From Saccharothrix carnea (GTDB lineage: Bacteria; Actinomycetota; Actinomycetes; Mycobacteriales; Pseudonocardiaceae), in assembly GCF_003014735.1 (NCBI RefSeq), contig NZ_PYAX01000014.1, positions 121,685-185,684 on the forward strand: 64,000 nucleotides of DNA, in the 5' to 3' direction. Made by a program: the position numbers and the translations under genes. Positions 27,003 to 35,912 of the stretch are shown piece by piece. The stretch's first letter is position 1. The number at the start of each line of letters is the position of its first letter. The notes under the pieces are model-generated. The model worked only from the letters and a program-made list of their open reading frames with translations, was not told the DNA's origin and made no database searches.

Positions 27003-27045
27003 GCCGCCCCGACCGGGTCGTGTTCGGACCGGCGGTCGGGGCGGC
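27003..27045. terminator. Bidirectional terminator between RiPP cluster and cellulase gene
   Basis: Twelve-base perfect arms (GCCGCCCCGACC at 27003-27014 and GGTCGGGGCGGC at 27034-27045) with a 19-base loop containing a further ccgg pair. It lies between convergent genes ending at 26884 and 27071. Confidence 0.65.
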
Positions 27046-27070
27046 GCGGTAGGGCTGGGCAGGTGATCGG

Positions 27071-28597
27071 TCAGCGGGTCTCGTACGGGTCCTGGGTGAG
27101 CAGGTGGGCCTTGTAGCCCTCGCCGATGCCGGGCTCGGGCGTGCCGTTCCAGTCCTTGATCAGCACGGCGCCGGTGACGCAGCCCCACGGGGTCCAGGTC
27201 CACGGCATGTAGCTGATTTCGTGGGCGTCGGCCCAGTCGACCACCCGCTGCATGTAGTCGAAGCCGCAGTCGTCCTGGCCGAACTCGCCGAGCACGACCG
27301 GGACCTGCGCCGCGAGCGGGGCGACCTGGGTGTCCCAGCAGGATTCCGCGGCGCAGGCGTTGAAGCTGTAGGCGTGCCACGACACGGCGAGGTTGTTCAG
27401 CGGGTCGGCCGGCTTGTACTTCAGCCACTCGCGCAGGTCGTTGGCCCACTCCAGGCCACCCAGCATCAGCACGTTGGTCGCACCGGTGGACCGCACCGCG
27501 TCGACCAGGTCCTGCATGCCGGCGACCTCGTAGGGGATGCCCGTGCAGGTGCCGCCGTCGCGCCAGCACTGCCAGCCCGCCGTCTTGTCCCAGTCCGCGG
27601 CCATCTCCGGGTACGGCTCGTTGAACAGGTCGAACACGACGGCGTCGTTGCCCTTGAACGTGTTCGCGACGCCGGCCCAGAACTGCGGGGAGTACTTCGC
27701 GTCGGTCATCGGCTTCTGGCACACCGCGTGCTCATCCTTGCAGTGCCAGTCCGGGCTGTTCGTGTAGGCGCCCCAGGTCCAGTGCAGGTCCAGGATCACG
27801 TTGATGCCGTTGGCCACCAACAGGTCCACGTAGTCCTTGATCGCCTGCTGATAGGCCGGGCCGCTGGGCGAGCCGTAGACGCCCAGCCAGCACTCCTCGT
27901 TCAACGGGACCCGCACCGCGTGGATGTTCCAGGTCTTCATCGCGTCCACCGACGCCTGGTCCACCGGACCGCCGTCCCACATGCCCTTGCCCTGCACGCA
28001 GGCGAACTCGGAAGTGGAGCGGTTCACCCCCAGCAGCCGGTACGGCGCGCCGTCCGCGGTGACCAGCTTGTTGCCGGAAACTCGCAGCTCCGGCGCCGGC
28101 CCGTCGACCGGCGGAGTGGTGGTCGTCGTCGTCGTGGTCGTGGTGGTGGTCGGGACGGTCCCGGTGCACGCCGCGCCGTTGACGGCGAAGTCCGTCGGCT
28201 TGGCGTTGCTCCCGCTGTAGGCGAAGTTCGCCCCGACCGAGACGTTGCCCTTCGCCGGGATGGTGCTGTTCCAGCTCAGGTTGGCGACGGTGACCGTCTT
28301 GCCCGACTGGGACCAGGTGCCGTTCCAGCCGTGCCGCAGGGTCTGGTTGCCGGCGTAGGAGTAGGTCAGCGTCCAACCGCTGACCGGCGACGAGCCGAGG
28401 TTGGCGACGTTCACACTGGCGGTGAACCCGCTGCCCCAGTCGTTGGTCGTGTAGTCGACCCGGCACGCGAACGCCGCCGCCGAGCTCGCGTCACTCGCCC
28501 ACGACCCGCCGGCCGCCATCAAGGCGGTGCCCGCGATGGACACCACGGCGCCCACCGCCGCCAGCGCGGTACGGCGCTTCCTGACTCTTCCGAACAT
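27071..28597 (-). CDS. Secreted GH5 endoglucanase with CBM2
   Basis: A 508-residue exported enzyme. A basic N-terminus (GRVRKRRTAL) and hydrophobic segment form the signal peptide to about residue 40; a CBM2 cellulose-binding module spans about 43-148 (ACRVDYTTNDWGSGF, WNGTWSQSGKTVTV, bounded by two Cys); a Thr-only linker follows; then a GH5 barrel from about 170 with acid/base VVFDLFNEPYP and nucleophile PVVLGEFGQ. ATG 28597 sits after AAAGGAG at good spacing, while GTG 28603 would abut that site. It hydrolyses internal beta-1,4 links in cellulose, though some GH5 enzymes of this shape also cut mannan. A CebR-like operator lies 26 bases upstream, so cellobiose induction is likely. Confidence 0.92.
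   Translation of the reverse strand: MFGRVRKRRTALAAVGAVVSIAGTALMAAGGSWASDASSAAAFACRVDYTTNDWGSGFTASVNVANLGSSPVSGWTLTYSYAGNQTLRHGWNGTWSQSGKTVTVANLSWNSTIPAKGNVSVGANFAYSGSNAKPTDFAVNGAACTGTVPTTTTTTTTTTTTPPVDGPAPELRVSGNKLVTADGAPYRLLGVNRSTSEFACVQGKGMWDGGPVDQASVDAMKTWNIHAVRVPLNEECWLGVYGSPSGPAYQQAIKDYVDLLVANGINVILDLHWTWGAYTNSPDWHCKDEHAVCQKPMTDAKYSPQFWAGVANTFKGNDAVVFDLFNEPYPEMAADWDKTAGWQCWRDGGTCTGIPYEVAGMQDLVDAVRSTGATNVLMLGGLEWANDLREWLKYKPADPLNNLAVSWHAYSFNACAAESCWDTQVAPLAAQVPVVLGEFGQDDCGFDYMQRVVDWADAHEISYMPWTWTPWGCVTGAVLIKDWNGTPEPGIGEGYKAHLLTQDPYETR
28117..28153 (-). repeat. Trinucleotide repeat encoding poly-Thr linker
   Basis: A run of GGT/CGT triplets on the plus strand encodes about twelve consecutive Thr residues, flanked by Pro, between the CBM2 and the GH5 domain. 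Such linkers are usual in secreted glycosidases; an array this uniform could change length by slippage. Confidence 0.7.
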
Positions 28598-28622
28598 CTG
28601 CACTCCTTTGTGCGAATAGTCC

Positions 28623-28636
28623 TGGGAGCGTTCCCA
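28623..28636. promoter_or_regulatory. CebR-like operator upstream of GH5 cellulase
   Basis: TGGGAGCGTTCCCA differs by one base from the actinomycete CebR consensus TGGGAGCGCTCCCA, the LacI-family cello-oligosaccharide repressor site. It is 26 bases upstream of the cellulase ATG. No CebR gene lies in the window, so control would come from elsewhere on the chromosome. Confidence 0.75.
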
Positions 28637-28679
28637 GAGTTACGTAGCGAAAATGATCGGCTCCGGTGTTCCTCGGGAC

Positions 28680-31133
28680 TTACGGCGTGGCAGGCGAAAC
28701 GCCCGACACCGCTGTGTTGGCGCAACGGAGCACGTCCGGGTGGAGCAGCGCGGACGGCTCGTGCAGTTCCTGCGACGTGCGCACGAGGAAGTGGTGCGAT
28801 TCGCCGGCGGTCAGCGAGATGAGCATGTCGTCGACGACCGCGTCGGCGGCCACTTTGTCGACCAGCAGACCGAGGTCCCGCACGTACGAAGTGGCCCGCA
28901 CGTCGACGCGGTATCCACCGGTCACGGACGTGACGTCGGCGGTGAACGGCGCGGGGTCGTAGCGGAGGTCGAGGTCTTCGAGGAACAGGTGGTGGGTGCG
29001 GACGCCCTCCGCGGCAGCGATCAGCACTTCGCTCCTCGGCTCGGCGGGTTCGAGGAGGTGATCGGCCAGCTCCAGCAGTGCGGCGGACCGGGGCGGCACG
29101 TCGAACCCCAGCTCGGCGGCGGCCAGCACCTCGCCCGCGAAGTCCTGCCGGGTCACGCTCACCACGCCCGTCCAGGGTTGGTCGTGGTCGTTGACCGCGA
29201 CCAGGGTGGGCCTCCCTTCACGTGGCTGGACGGTCAGCAGCCGCGGCGCGAAGGCGTGCTTGAGGGCGTAGTAGAGGGGTTTGGGTCGTTCGTCGCTGTC
29301 GATGGCGGCCCAGGAGGTGACCGGCCAGCAGTCGTTGAGCTGCCAGACCAGCGCCCCGGCCGTGCGGGGCCACCAGGAGCGGTAGTGCTCGACGCCGAAC
29401 GCCACGGCACGGGCCTGGTTGAGCTGGGTCGCCCAGTGCCACTGCTCGAAGTCGGTCGGCACCGGCAGGTGGGGTGCCAGACCGCGGTCCAGCTTCCCGT
29501 TGCCGTCCTCGGCTTTCTGGTGCAGCAGGAACGCGGGCGAGGTGGGCGTCAACGGCTCGTCGTGGACCCAGCGGGTGAGGGTGGTCCAGGTGGGCGGTCC
29601 CTGGAAGCCGAACTCGGCGCTGAAGCGGGGGATGTGGTCGCGGTAGTGGGTGTAGTCCACGGCGTTCCAGACGTCCCAGTCGTGGCGGGTGCCGTGGTCG
29701 GCGTCGTTGGGCGGCAGGTCACCGGGGCTGAACGGGCTGCCCGGTGCGTACGGGCGAGTGGGGTCGAGCTCCTCGATGATCTCGGGGATCAGGTCGTGGT
29801 AGTAGCCGGCGCCCCAGGTCCGTCCTTGCAGGTTGTCCTGCCAGCCCTCCCAGTCGGTGTAGGCGGGGAGGTTCTCGTTGTTGCCGTTCCACAGCACGAG
29901 CGACGGGTGGGAGACCAGGCGGACGACGTTCTCCCGCGCCTCGGCCTCGACCTCCCCGCGCAGCGGCTCCTCCTCGGCGTAGAAGGCGCACGCGAAGGGG
30001 AAGTCCTGCCACACCATCACGCCGCGTTCGTCGCAGACGTCGTAGAAGTCGTCGGTCTCGTAGATGCCGCCGCCCCAGATCCGCAGCATGTTCATGTTCG
30101 CCTCGACGGCCTGGTCGACCCGCCGGACGAGCCGCTCGCGGGTGACCCGGGTGAGGAAGTGGTCGTCCGGGATCCAGTTGGCGCCCTTGGCGAACACGCG
30201 CTTGCCGTTGACGACGAAGACGAACGGGGTACCGAACTCGTCCGGCGCGGTGTCCACGGTGACGGTGCGGAACCCGATCCGGCGCCGGACGGCGTCCACC
30301 TGCCGGCCATCGGCCAGCAGCGTGACGGTCAGGTCGTAGAGCGGCTGGTCGCCGTAGCCCACCGGCCACCACAACCGCGCATCCGGCACGAGCGCGGTGA
30401 CGTGCGCGGTGTCGCCCGTGACCGCCAACGCTTCCGTGCGGTCGCCGACCGTGACCAGCACGGTGTAGTCGCGATCCGCGGCACGGTCCAGCGCCAGGTG
30501 CACGTCGACGCGACCGGTGCCGTCCGCGTCGACGGTGACCAGCGGGCGCACCTCCGCCAGGCGGGCGGTGTCCCAGCGTTCCAGCCGCACGGGTTTCCAC
30601 AGACCGGCCGTCTGCAGGTCGGGACCCCAGTCCCAGCCGAACGAACAGGCCATCTTGCGGATCGCGTTGTACGGGTGCGGATACGCCCGCTGCCGCCACC
30701 CGAGTTCGGTCTCGGCCTTCTCGGCGTGGGTGAGCGCGGACCACAGCGTCACGGTCAGGTCGTTGTCACCGTCGCGCAGCGATCCGCCGACGTCGAACCG
30801 GTAGCCGCGGTGCATGTTGGCGGTGTGGCCGAGCACCTCGCCGTTCAGCTCGACGGTGGCGACCGTGTCGATGCCGTCGAAGACCAACTCCACCCGTTCG
30901 CCGGCCCGCGCCGGCTCCGCCCGGAACGTCGTGGAGCACTGCCAGTCGACCCGGTGCATCCAGGTCAGCTCCGCCTCGTTGCGGTCCGCGTACGGGTCCG
31001 GGATGAGGTCGGCGGCCATCAGGTCGAGGTGGGTGCTGCCGGGAACCCGCGCGGGCACCTCCAAGTCGGCGAGGTCGGCCGGCACCGGGCCTCCCACGGC
31101 GCGCAGGCGCCAGCCGTCGTGAAGGTTCGTCAT
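28680..31133 (-). CDS. GH2 beta-mannosidase
   Basis: An 817-residue GH2 enzyme without a signal peptide. The order is an N-terminal jelly-roll sugar-binding domain (VELNGEVLGHTANMHRGYRF), immunoglobulin-like domain, TIM barrel with acid/base SLVLWNGNNEN and nucleophile RFSAEFGFQ, and C-terminal beta domains. CSFGWDWGPDLQTAGLWKPV and GANWIPDDHFL are strongly mannosidase-like. It would release mannose from mannobiose and manno-oligosaccharides in the cytoplasm. ATG 31133 has a GA-rich leader. It is divergent from an oligosaccharide-binding lipoprotein and upstream of the cellulase, so together they suggest use of (gluco)mannan. Confidence 0.9.
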   Translation of the reverse strand: MTNLHDGWRLRAVGGPVPADLADLEVPARVPGSTHLDLMAADLIPDPYADRNEAELTWMHRVDWQCSTTFRAEPARAGERVELVFDGIDTVATVELNGEVLGHTANMHRGYRFDVGGSLRDGDNDLTVTLWSALTHAEKAETELGWRQRAYPHPYNAIRKMACSFGWDWGPDLQTAGLWKPVRLERWDTARLAEVRPLVTVDADGTGRVDVHLALDRAADRDYTVLVTVGDRTEALAVTGDTAHVTALVPDARLWWPVGYGDQPLYDLTVTLLADGRQVDAVRRRIGFRTVTVDTAPDEFGTPFVFVVNGKRVFAKGANWIPDDHFLTRVTRERLVRRVDQAVEANMNMLRIWGGGIYETDDFYDVCDERGVMVWQDFPFACAFYAEEEPLRGEVEAEARENVVRLVSHPSLVLWNGNNENLPAYTDWEGWQDNLQGRTWGAGYYHDLIPEIIEELDPTRPYAPGSPFSPGDLPPNDADHGTRHDWDVWNAVDYTHYRDHIPRFSAEFGFQGPPTWTTLTRWVHDEPLTPTSPAFLLHQKAEDGNGKLDRGLAPHLPVPTDFEQWHWATQLNQARAVAFGVEHYRSWWPRTAGALVWQLNDCWPVTSWAAIDSDERPKPLYYALKHAFAPRLLTVQPREGRPTLVAVNDHDQPWTGVVSVTRQDFAGEVLAAAELGFDVPPRSAALLELADHLLEPAEPRSEVLIAAAEGVRTHHLFLEDLDLRYDPAPFTADVTSVTGGYRVDVRATSYVRDLGLLVDKVAADAVVDDMLISLTAGESHHFLVRTSQELHEPSALLHPDVLRCANTAVSGVSPATP

Positions 31134-31362
31134 GGCTGCCCTCTTCCTCGGTGGTCGACGCAGTGACGAAGCGCATCGAGATGGTTGCTCAGGTAGGTGA
31201 AGTAAGTCAACAGCCTGGCGGGTAGCTGCTACGACCTGGCGAGGTCTTGCACACCGATCAGCAGGATTCGTCCGTTGACGGCTTATTTAGATGACCTAAT
31301 AATAGCCGGGCGCAGGGCGGGGTGTCGTGTCCCGCGACCCGAACGTCAAGGAGGACGTCGTG
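31134..31362. promoter_or_regulatory. Divergent regulatory region of mannosidase and binding-protein genes
   Basis: Locally AT-richer. GTGAAGTAA at 31197-31205 is the reverse complement of TTACTTCAC in the palindrome upstream of the nearby ROK gene. A second imperfect inverted repeat, TTATTTAG...CTAATAA, spans about 31283-31302. AAGGAGG at 31348-31354 is the ribosome site of the binding protein. These are candidate ROK operator elements. Confidence 0.45.
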
Positions 31363-33045
31363 ATGATGTCGAGGAGCCCCGGCGCACGTGCGCGCGCCGC
31401 ATCGGCCCTGCTCGCCGCGGCGGTCGTGGCCGCGGGGTGCGGACCATCGGACACGTCGGCCGGGGCCGAGGGCTCGACCCTGGTGACGTACAGCGGCCAG
31501 TCCGGGGACTACCAGATCAACTTCAACCCGTTCGCACCGACCAGCATCGGCGGCGGCGGGACGATCTTCCAGCCGCTGTTCTTCTACAACGTCCTCCGCG
31601 ACGCCGAACCGGCACCGAGGCTGGGCACCGAGTTCGACTGGAACGAGGACGGCACGCAGCTGTCCATCACCCTCCGGGATGGCGTGACCTGGTCCGATGG
31701 CGAGAAGTTCACCGCCGACGACGTCGTGTTCACGCTCGACATGATCAGCAAGCACAAGGGCATGAACAACACCGGCTACGCCGGACGGGCCGAGGCGGTC
31801 GACGACGCGCACGTGGTCATCAGGTTCGACCGACCGTCCTTCCTGGACGGTCCGGCCGTCCTCGGCAGGACCTACATCGTGCCCGAGCACAAGTGGAAGG
31901 ACATCGCCGACCCGGCGGTCGCCGTGGTGGAGGACCCGGTCGGCACCGGCCCGTACCTGCTGGAGGAGTTCAAGCCGCAAGCGTTCACGTTCAAGGCGAA
32001 CCCGGACTACTGGGGCGGTGAGCCCGCCGTCAAGAGGGTCCGCTCCCTGTCGCTGTCCGGCAACCAGGCCGGCATCGCCGCGCTCAAGGCCGGGCAGATC
32101 GACTGGCAGACCGGGCCCGTGCCGGAGATCGAGGACATCGGGAAGAACTACCCCGGCTACCAGGCCACCATCACCCACGCGAACCAGATCGCGCTGGTCA
32201 CGTGCAGCAGCGCCACCCTGGGTTGCCAGGGCCCGCAGACCGATCCGGCCGTGCGCCAGGCGATCTACCACGCCATCGACCGGACCCAGACCGACGCGCT
32301 GGCGTTCGAGGACACCGGCAGCGACATCTCACCGGGTTTCCTGCTGCCGAGCCGGGACGGCGACCTCATCTCCGACCGGCTCCGGAACCGGACCGCGCCG
32401 ATGCGGCCGGACCTGGACACCGCCCGGCAGATCCTGGAGAGCGCCGGTTACGCCAAGGGCCCTGACGGCGTCTACGCCAAGGACGGCGTACCGGTGTCGC
32501 TGACGCTGAGCGTCGTCGCCGGCTGGACCGACTACATCACCGCGGTCGACACGATGAGCCAGCAGTTGCAGCAGGCCGGGATCAAGGTCACCCCGCAGCA
32601 GGTGTCCTGGAACGAGTTCGTCGACTCCCGCGACCGCGGCGCCTTCCAGCTGATCATCGACTCGCTCTACCAGGGCCCCGCACCGGACCCGTACTACCTC
32701 TACAACTACTTCTTCAGCACCGCGCAGACCGCCGCGGTCGGCGCCAAGCCCGGCCCGAACGTCAGCCGGTTCTCCGATCCCCAGGTCGACCAGGCACTCG
32801 ATGCCCTCAAGCTCCTCAACCCCACCGACACCGCCGCCCGGCAACCCCACCTGGACGCGATCCAGACCCGCATCGAGCAGGCGATGCCGTACATCCCGGT
32901 GCTCACCCAAGGGACGATCAGCGTCTACCACGACGCCAAGTTCACCGGTTGGCCGAAGGACGGCGACCTGTACGCCTCCCCGGCGGTCTGGGCTCACCCC
33001 GACGCCACGGAGGTCCTGCTGCGCCTTCGGCCCACGGGGAAGTGA
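31363..33045 (+). CDS. Family 5 oligosaccharide/peptide-binding ABC lipoprotein without adjacent permeases
   Basis: A lipoprotein of about 560 residues. An Arg-containing signal peptide ends in VVAAGC, and the SBP_bac_5 fold follows: PRLGTEFDWNEDGTQL, TLRDGVTWSDGEKFTADDVVFTL, PVGTGPYLLEEFKP, and DPAVRQAIYHAIDR. ATG 31363 is eight bases from AAGGAGG; GTG 31360 and ATG 31366 are close alternatives. The family carries peptides, but members linked to glycosidases bind cello-, manno- or xylo-oligosaccharides. No permease or ATPase gene follows: the next gene is a convergent ROK regulator, so it must share a transporter encoded elsewhere. The divergent mannosidase suggests manno-oligosaccharides. 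Confidence 0.85.
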   Translation: MMSRSPGARARAASALLAAAVVAAGCGPSDTSAGAEGSTLVTYSGQSGDYQINFNPFAPTSIGGGGTIFQPLFFYNVLRDAEPAPRLGTEFDWNEDGTQLSITLRDGVTWSDGEKFTADDVVFTLDMISKHKGMNNTGYAGRAEAVDDAHVVIRFDRPSFLDGPAVLGRTYIVPEHKWKDIADPAVAVVEDPVGTGPYLLEEFKPQAFTFKANPDYWGGEPAVKRVRSLSLSGNQAGIAALKAGQIDWQTGPVPEIEDIGKNYPGYQATITHANQIALVTCSSATLGCQGPQTDPAVRQAIYHAIDRTQTDALAFEDTGSDISPGFLLPSRDGDLISDRLRNRTAPMRPDLDTARQILESAGYAKGPDGVYAKDGVPVSLTLSVVAGWTDYITAVDTMSQQLQQAGIKVTPQQVSWNEFVDSRDRGAFQLIIDSLYQGPAPDPYYLYNYFFSTAQTAAVGAKPGPNVSRFSDPQVDQALDALKLLNPTDTAARQPHLDAIQTRIEQAMPYIPVLTQGTISVYHDAKFTGWPKDGDLYASPAVWAHPDATEVLLRLRPTGK

Positions 33046-33184
33046 CTCCCCGTTCCACCTGGCGCCGACTCCACCTGCTTCGTGCCCACCACCAGGGAGA
33101 AGCGCCCGCCCGGTCTCGACCCGACGCCGCGGTACCGGGTGCGCGTGGTCGAGGAAACTGCCCGCGCCGCTTTGACGGAGACCG

Positions 33185-34444
33185 TCAAGTCTGGTCGACC
33201 GCGCCGGCGGGCACCGGCCGTGGCCCGTCCTCGGCACGGCCGTGGCCGAGGATCAGCTCGCTCTGCAGGACGAGGACCGCCCCGCCGATCGCGGCCGCGT
33301 CCGACCCGTTCACCGATGGCACCACCCGCACCGGATGCGCCTTGCGGGCGAACAACCGGCGGTCCAGCTCCTGCTGGATCACCGCCTGGTACAGCGAACC
33401 CGCCACCGCGAAGCTCTGCCCGGCCAGCACGATCGTGTCCAGGTCGAACAGGACCGACACGGTGACCGCGGCATGACCGAGGTAGCGCGCCGACCGCTCG
33501 ACCAGTTCCCGGGCCTCCGGATCACCGGCGTTCGCGGCGGCCGCGATCCGCGAGAACTCGGTCAGGAAGTCGTCGGCGGCCGGGTCCAGCGCCAGCCGCC
33601 GGGCGAGGTCCGGCATCGTCAACGCCTGCCGGACCACCGCCGAGGGACCGGCGTAGTTCTCCAGGCAGCCGACGTTGCCGCACGGACATTCCTCGCCGTT
33701 CACGTCGATGGAGATGTGGCCGATCTCCGCGCTGTTGGACGAGCTGCCCCGGTACACCTCGCCCGAGACCACCACCCCGCCGCCGATCCCGGTGGCCATG
33801 TAGAAGCAGCCGTAGGTGCTGTCCGGGTCCACCGCACCCATCCAGTACTCACCGATGGCCGCCGCGGCGGCGTCGTTGTCCAGCAGCACGGGCAACCCCA
33901 GGCTCTCCGCCAGACGCGGCGCGACGGGGTAGTCGTACCAGTCCTCGGTGGGTTGCGGCGTCAACTGCACACCCGCGGTCCGGTCCTGCGGGCCGTACGT
34001 GACCAGGCCGACCCCGAGCACCTTCTCGCGGTCCACGCCCGCCGACGTCAGCAGGGCGTCCACCCGTGACGCCACCAGCGGCAACGCCTGCTCCGGCGGC
34101 ATCGACTCCACGCCGTGGAACGACGTTCGGGCCACCGGCCGCCCGGCCAGGTCGACCACCACGATCACGCAGGCGTTGCGCTCCAACTGCACCCCCACGC
34201 CGTAACGGGCCGGCGGGTTGAGCTGGACCATCGTGCGCGGCTTGCCCCCGGTCGGCGCACCACGACCAGCCTCGACCACGAGCCCGTCGCCCAGCAGCTC
34301 ACGCACCACCTCGGAGATCGTCGCCCCGGTCAACCCGGTCGCCATCGCGAGCTCCACCCGGCTGATCGAGCGCGCCGCCCTGATCACGTCCAAGACCACG
34401 CCGCGCGTCTTCGGCCGGCTTGCCCAGACCGGGCTTCTCGCCAC
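33185..34444 (-). CDS. ROK-family transcriptional regulator
   Basis: A 419-residue regulator. The HTH (ISRVELAMATGLTGATISEVVRELLGDGLV) is followed by a ROK domain with GVGLVTYGPQD, FYMATGIGGGVVV and the zinc motif GHISIDVNGEECPCGNVGCLEN. GTG 34444 has GGAGGG at good spacing; the open frame continues upstream through the promoter and is not used. It converges on the family 5 binding-protein gene. A palindrome in its own promoter and a related sequence in the mannosidase/binding-protein intergenic region suggest it regulates itself and those genes. Confidence 0.82.
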   Translation of the reverse strand: MARSPVWASRPKTRGVVLDVIRAARSISRVELAMATGLTGATISEVVRELLGDGLVVEAGRGAPTGGKPRTMVQLNPPARYGVGVQLERNACVIVVVDLAGRPVARTSFHGVESMPPEQALPLVASRVDALLTSAGVDREKVLGVGLVTYGPQDRTAGVQLTPQPTEDWYDYPVAPRLAESLGLPVLLDNDAAAAAIGEYWMGAVDPDSTYGCFYMATGIGGGVVVSGEVYRGSSSNSAEIGHISIDVNGEECPCGNVGCLENYAGPSAVVRQALTMPDLARRLALDPAADDFLTEFSRIAAAANAGDPEARELVERSARYLGHAAVTVSVLFDLDTIVLAGQSFAVAGSLYQAVIQQELDRRLFARKAHPVRVVPSVNGSDAAAIGGAVLVLQSELILGHGRAEDGPRPVPAGAVDQT

Positions 34445-34474
34445 GATTCCCTCCTTCACCGCACCCTTTCGCCA

Positions 34475-34491
34475 GGTTACTTCACTTAACC
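34475..34491. promoter_or_regulatory. Palindrome upstream of ROK gene, candidate autoregulatory operator
   Basis: GGTTACTTCACTTAACC: five-base arms (GGTTA/TAACC) around CTTCACT, 31-47 bases upstream of the ROK start. TTACTTCAC recurs in reverse orientation at 31197-31205 in the promoter region of the mannosidase and binding-protein genes. Confidence 0.45.
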
Positions 34492-34702
34492 CTCCCCCAC
34501 CCCACCGGGTCACCCACCGTCACCCCTCCCAGGCGCCGCTGATCAGCGCATTCAGTTTCAGAGGGAACCTAATGATGCCGTCTGCCGGTTTCACGTCCGC
34601 CCACATCCTCGAGATCGGCACCACCTCCTACCGACTCCCCACGCCCGGTCGGCGACTGCGCGCTGAGCCGACACTGTCGGTGGGAGCTGATTGACTGACC
34701 GG

Positions 34703-34914
34703 ATGTCCGAAACTCCCGACGAGCTCCACAGCCTCCAAGTCCTGCTCGACACGTCTCCGGCCGGCTCCACCAGCCACCTCAAATCGATCATCCGGCCAGG
34801 TGAGAGCACCTTGGACGCCGAGCAGGTCGTCCGAGTCCGCCAAGGCATGTGCACCCTGGCCATCGCCACGGTCACCCGGCGCGGTGAGCCACGCATCAGC
34901 GGCGCAGACGGACA
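34703..34914 (+). pseudogene. Truncated pyridoxamine-5'-phosphate-oxidase-family protein
   Basis: The frame beginning MSETPDELHSLQVLLDTSP and running through GMCTLAIATVTRRGEPRISG reads like the N-terminal third of a flavin-binding PNPOx-family protein, in which GEPR(I/V)S...DGH is conserved. After GADGHG the similarity stops and the frame becomes Arg/Pro-rich noise, so the C-terminal two thirds are missing. The rest of the roughly 600-base stretch between the ROK and murQ genes, apart from the ROK promoter, shows no recognisable gene. Confidence 0.55.
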
Positions 34915-35059
34915 CGGAGCTCGCGCGGGTCCACCTCAGGCCGTCACTCCGGGCCCAGCCGCGCCGCCGGTTGAACACCCAGTCCACGCCCTCGTCGTCC
35001 ACCAACGAGGTCGACCGCGTCGTCCTCGACGTCATCTGCACCACGGAGTTCGTCGAGAC

Positions 35060-35866
35060 TCAAGGCGCCGCCAGATGCTCGACGGCCGAGCGAACGTGCC
35101 ACCCGGCGGCGTCGAGCGCTTCACGGGCTCGATCCTCGTCCACACCCATGAGGTCGGTCACGATGGCCACGGCCCTGCGGCGGAGCTTGTCGTTGGTGCC
35201 GCGGAGTTCGACCATGTGATTCTCGCGCACCGCGCCGAGCAGGACGTGCGCCGCCGTGGTGATGCGGTTCAGTGCGAGCTTCTGGGCCGTGCCCGCTTTG
35301 AGGCGGGTGGAGCCGGTCAGCAGTTCGGGACCGGTGTCCAGGAGGATGGGGAAGTCGACTTCGGCGAGCAGGGGCGCATCCGGATTGTTGGCGATGCCGC
35401 AGGTGCGGATGCCGTGGGCGTTCCGCACGGTCGCCAGGACGAATGGGGTCGAGCCGCTGGCCGCCACTGCGATCAACAGGTCGCCGGGACCGAGGTCCGC
35501 GACGGCGGCCGGACCTGCTTCCCCGTCGTCCTCGCGGGCGGTGACCACCGCCGGGTCGTGGAGCGAGGAGCTGGCGATGTGGGCGCGGAAGCGTCCGGGA
35601 GGGGCTCCGAACGTGGGGCCTAGCTCGGCGACCTCTTGGAGCACCAAGTGGCCGCTGGTGCCGCCGCCGACGAAGGCGACGGTGCCACCCGACGCGCAGG
35701 TCCGCGCCATCTCCACCGCCGCCGCGGCAAGGGCTGGTCGAGCTCGTGCGACCGCCCGGGTCACCACCGGCTCCTCGTCGTCCATCAGCGACAGCACTGC
35801 GTTCGCGTCGAGGGCTCCCAGTCCGGTGGAGCGGGGGTGGCGGCGTTCGGTGTTGGGCGGGGTCAC
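35060..35866 (-). CDS. murQ: N-acetylmuramic acid 6-phosphate etherase (MurQ)
   Basis: A 268-residue SIS-fold protein. VAFVGGGTSGHLVLQEVAELGPTFG holds the sugar-phosphate-binding loop and the Glu matching the catalytic residue of MurQ. GDLLIAVAASGSTPFVLATV is the second SIS loop, and TGPELLTGSTRLKAGTAQKLALNRI is the family signature. MurQ cleaves the lactyl ether of MurNAc-6-P to GlcNAc-6-P in cell-wall recycling. GTG 35866 gives a protein about 30 residues shorter than the E. coli enzyme, mostly at the two ends. No MurNAc kinase or PTS gene is adjacent. Confidence 0.88.
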   Translation of the reverse strand: MTPPNTERRHPRSTGLGALDANAVLSLMDDEEPVVTRAVARARPALAAAAVEMARTCASGGTVAFVGGGTSGHLVLQEVAELGPTFGAPPGRFRAHIASSSLHDPAVVTAREDDGEAGPAAVADLGPGDLLIAVAASGSTPFVLATVRNAHGIRTCGIANNPDAPLLAEVDFPILLDTGPELLTGSTRLKAGTAQKLALNRITTAAHVLLGAVRENHMVELRGTNDKLRRRAVAIVTDLMGVDEDRAREALDAAGWHVRSAVEHLAAP

Positions 35867-35912
35867 GCCACCTGCTTACCACTCCCGCGGTGGCGTGACC
35901 CGGCCCGGACCT

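Noticed and set aside
28117..28153. Triplet repeat considered as a possible CRISPR or satellite array
   Set aside because: It is an in-frame poly-Thr linker inside the cellulase gene.
33172..33188. TTGACGG/CCGTCAA seven-base hairpin as terminator of the convergent binding-protein and ROK genes
   Set aside because: The stem is short with a three-base loop and overlaps the ROK stop codon, so it may be chance.
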